Positions 40,240-40,585 of a stretch of 40,585 nucleotides of DNA are shown here, one piece after another. The position numbers and the translations under genes were made by a program. This DNA is from JBHPGW01 sp042569785 (GTDB lineage Bacteria; Planctomycetota; Phycisphaerae; Sedimentisphaerales; Anaerobacaceae). Each line of letters opens with the position of its first letter. Position 1 is the first letter of the stretch. The DNA is taken from NCBI GenBank assembly GCA_042569785.1, contig JBHPGW010000022.1, positions 1-40,585 of the forward strand, in the 5' to 3' direction. The notes below the pieces were generated by a model, which searched no databases, was not told where the DNA came from, and was given only the letters and a program-made list of their open reading frames with translations.

Positions 40240-40585
40240 GTGGCTAACACTGCGGATATTCGTAACATTATATTGTTGGGGCATGGCGGAAGCGGCAAAA
40301 CTTCACTTGCTGAAGCCATACTACATAAAACCGGTGTTACAAACAGATTAGGAAGCGTTGACGAAAAATCCAGCGTCTGCGACTACTACGACGAGGAAAA
40401 GGAGCATCAGCACTCAATCCAGTCGGCGATAATAAACGTCAACCACGCCGGAAAACTCATCAACATCATCGATACCCCGGGCTATCCGGATTTCACGGGT
40501 CCAGCAATAAAAGCGATGCCGGCAGCAGAAACCGCTGTGATCGTTATCGGCGCATCATCTGGTATCGAAACAAATACAAGAAAGC
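40240..40585 (+). CDS. Elongation factor G-like GTPase (5' part only)
   Basis: A GTG start with SD ttggagg (40226-40232) opens a frame that runs off the window. The visible ~115 residues show DIRNIILLGHGGSGKTSLAE, a G1 loop of the GHGGSGKTSL type seen in EF-G2-like translational GTPases rather than canonical EF-G (AHIDAGKTT). HSIQSAIINVNHAGKLINIIDTPGYPDF contains G3 (DTPGYPDF), and AIKAMPAAETAVIVIGASSGI follows. The order matches EF-G N-termini. Whether it is the main EF-G or an EF-G-like paralogue (FusA2 type) cannot be settled from this piece. Confidence 0.85.
   Translation, partial: MANTADIRNIILLGHGGSGKTSLAEAILHKTGVTNRLGSVDEKSSVCDYYDEEKEHQHSIQSAIINVNHAGKLINIIDTPGYPDFTGPAIKAMPAAETAVIVIGASSGIETNTRK

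Overview
This 40.6 kb window looks like a chromosomal segment of a planctomycete, most likely class Phycisphaerae (Sedimentisphaerales-like). That placement is inferred from protein style and not from a marker tree. It rests on a short pseudopilin with a KGFTLVELLVV leader and a C-terminal VDGH motif, a secreted S8 peptidase ending in a dockerin-like DxNxDG repeat pair, multi-copy HflK/HflC-like SPFH genes, divergent long versions of chorismate synthase and RNase HII, and many genes without a clear Shine-Dalgarno site.

Layout. (1) 1-1950 is an AT-rich accessory island holding three genes in the order toxin, Xre antitoxin, SecB-like chaperone. This is the arrangement of a toxin-antitoxin-chaperone (TAC) module. 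It has its own promoter/operator palindrome, a terminator, and imperfect direct repeats on both sides. Unusually, the chaperone ends in a histone-H1-like lysine tail built from a 15-bp tandem repeat. (2) 2301-4177 holds a pseudopilin and an orphan ABC-2 permease. (3) 4409-8679 holds three consecutive SPFH (HflK/HflC-like) genes. (4) 8761-20246 is a long co-directional run: P1B metal ATPase, ABC ATPase, ABC permease, a membrane-anchored protein of unknown function, PcrA/UvrD helicase, Pgi, ManC and RuvX. (5) 20247-21500 is a second small accessory patch with degenerate intergenic repeats, a HEAT-repeat protein and a GIY-YIG nuclease bracketed by 27-bp inverted hairpin repeats. (6) 21504-26900, minus strand: S8 peptidase, aroA, a divergent aroC and a phosphotriesterase-like hydrolase. 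(7) 27198-30320: a PilZ protein, then a minus-strand acylphosphatase, sugar-nucleotide epimerase and RNase HII-like operon. (8) 30469-36190: a GAF-SpoIIE phosphatase, then cmk-plsC-ispH-rpsA, an order also known from other phyla; rpsA has a hairpin-rich leader. (9) 36340-39840: sigma-70 factor, apt, aroB and a DRE-TIM aldolase. (10) 39941-40585: a perfect-consensus promoter, a structured non-coding stretch, and the 5' end of an EF-G-like GTPase that runs off the window.

Most of the window is housekeeping: shikimate pathway (aroA, aroC, aroB), isoprenoid and phospholipid precursors, translation, transcription and DNA repair. The most unusual content is the tailed TAC module with its upstream attenuator-like RNA, the divergent AroC, the rpsA leader and the structured RNA before the EF-G gene. 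No tRNA, rRNA or CRISPR array was seen.
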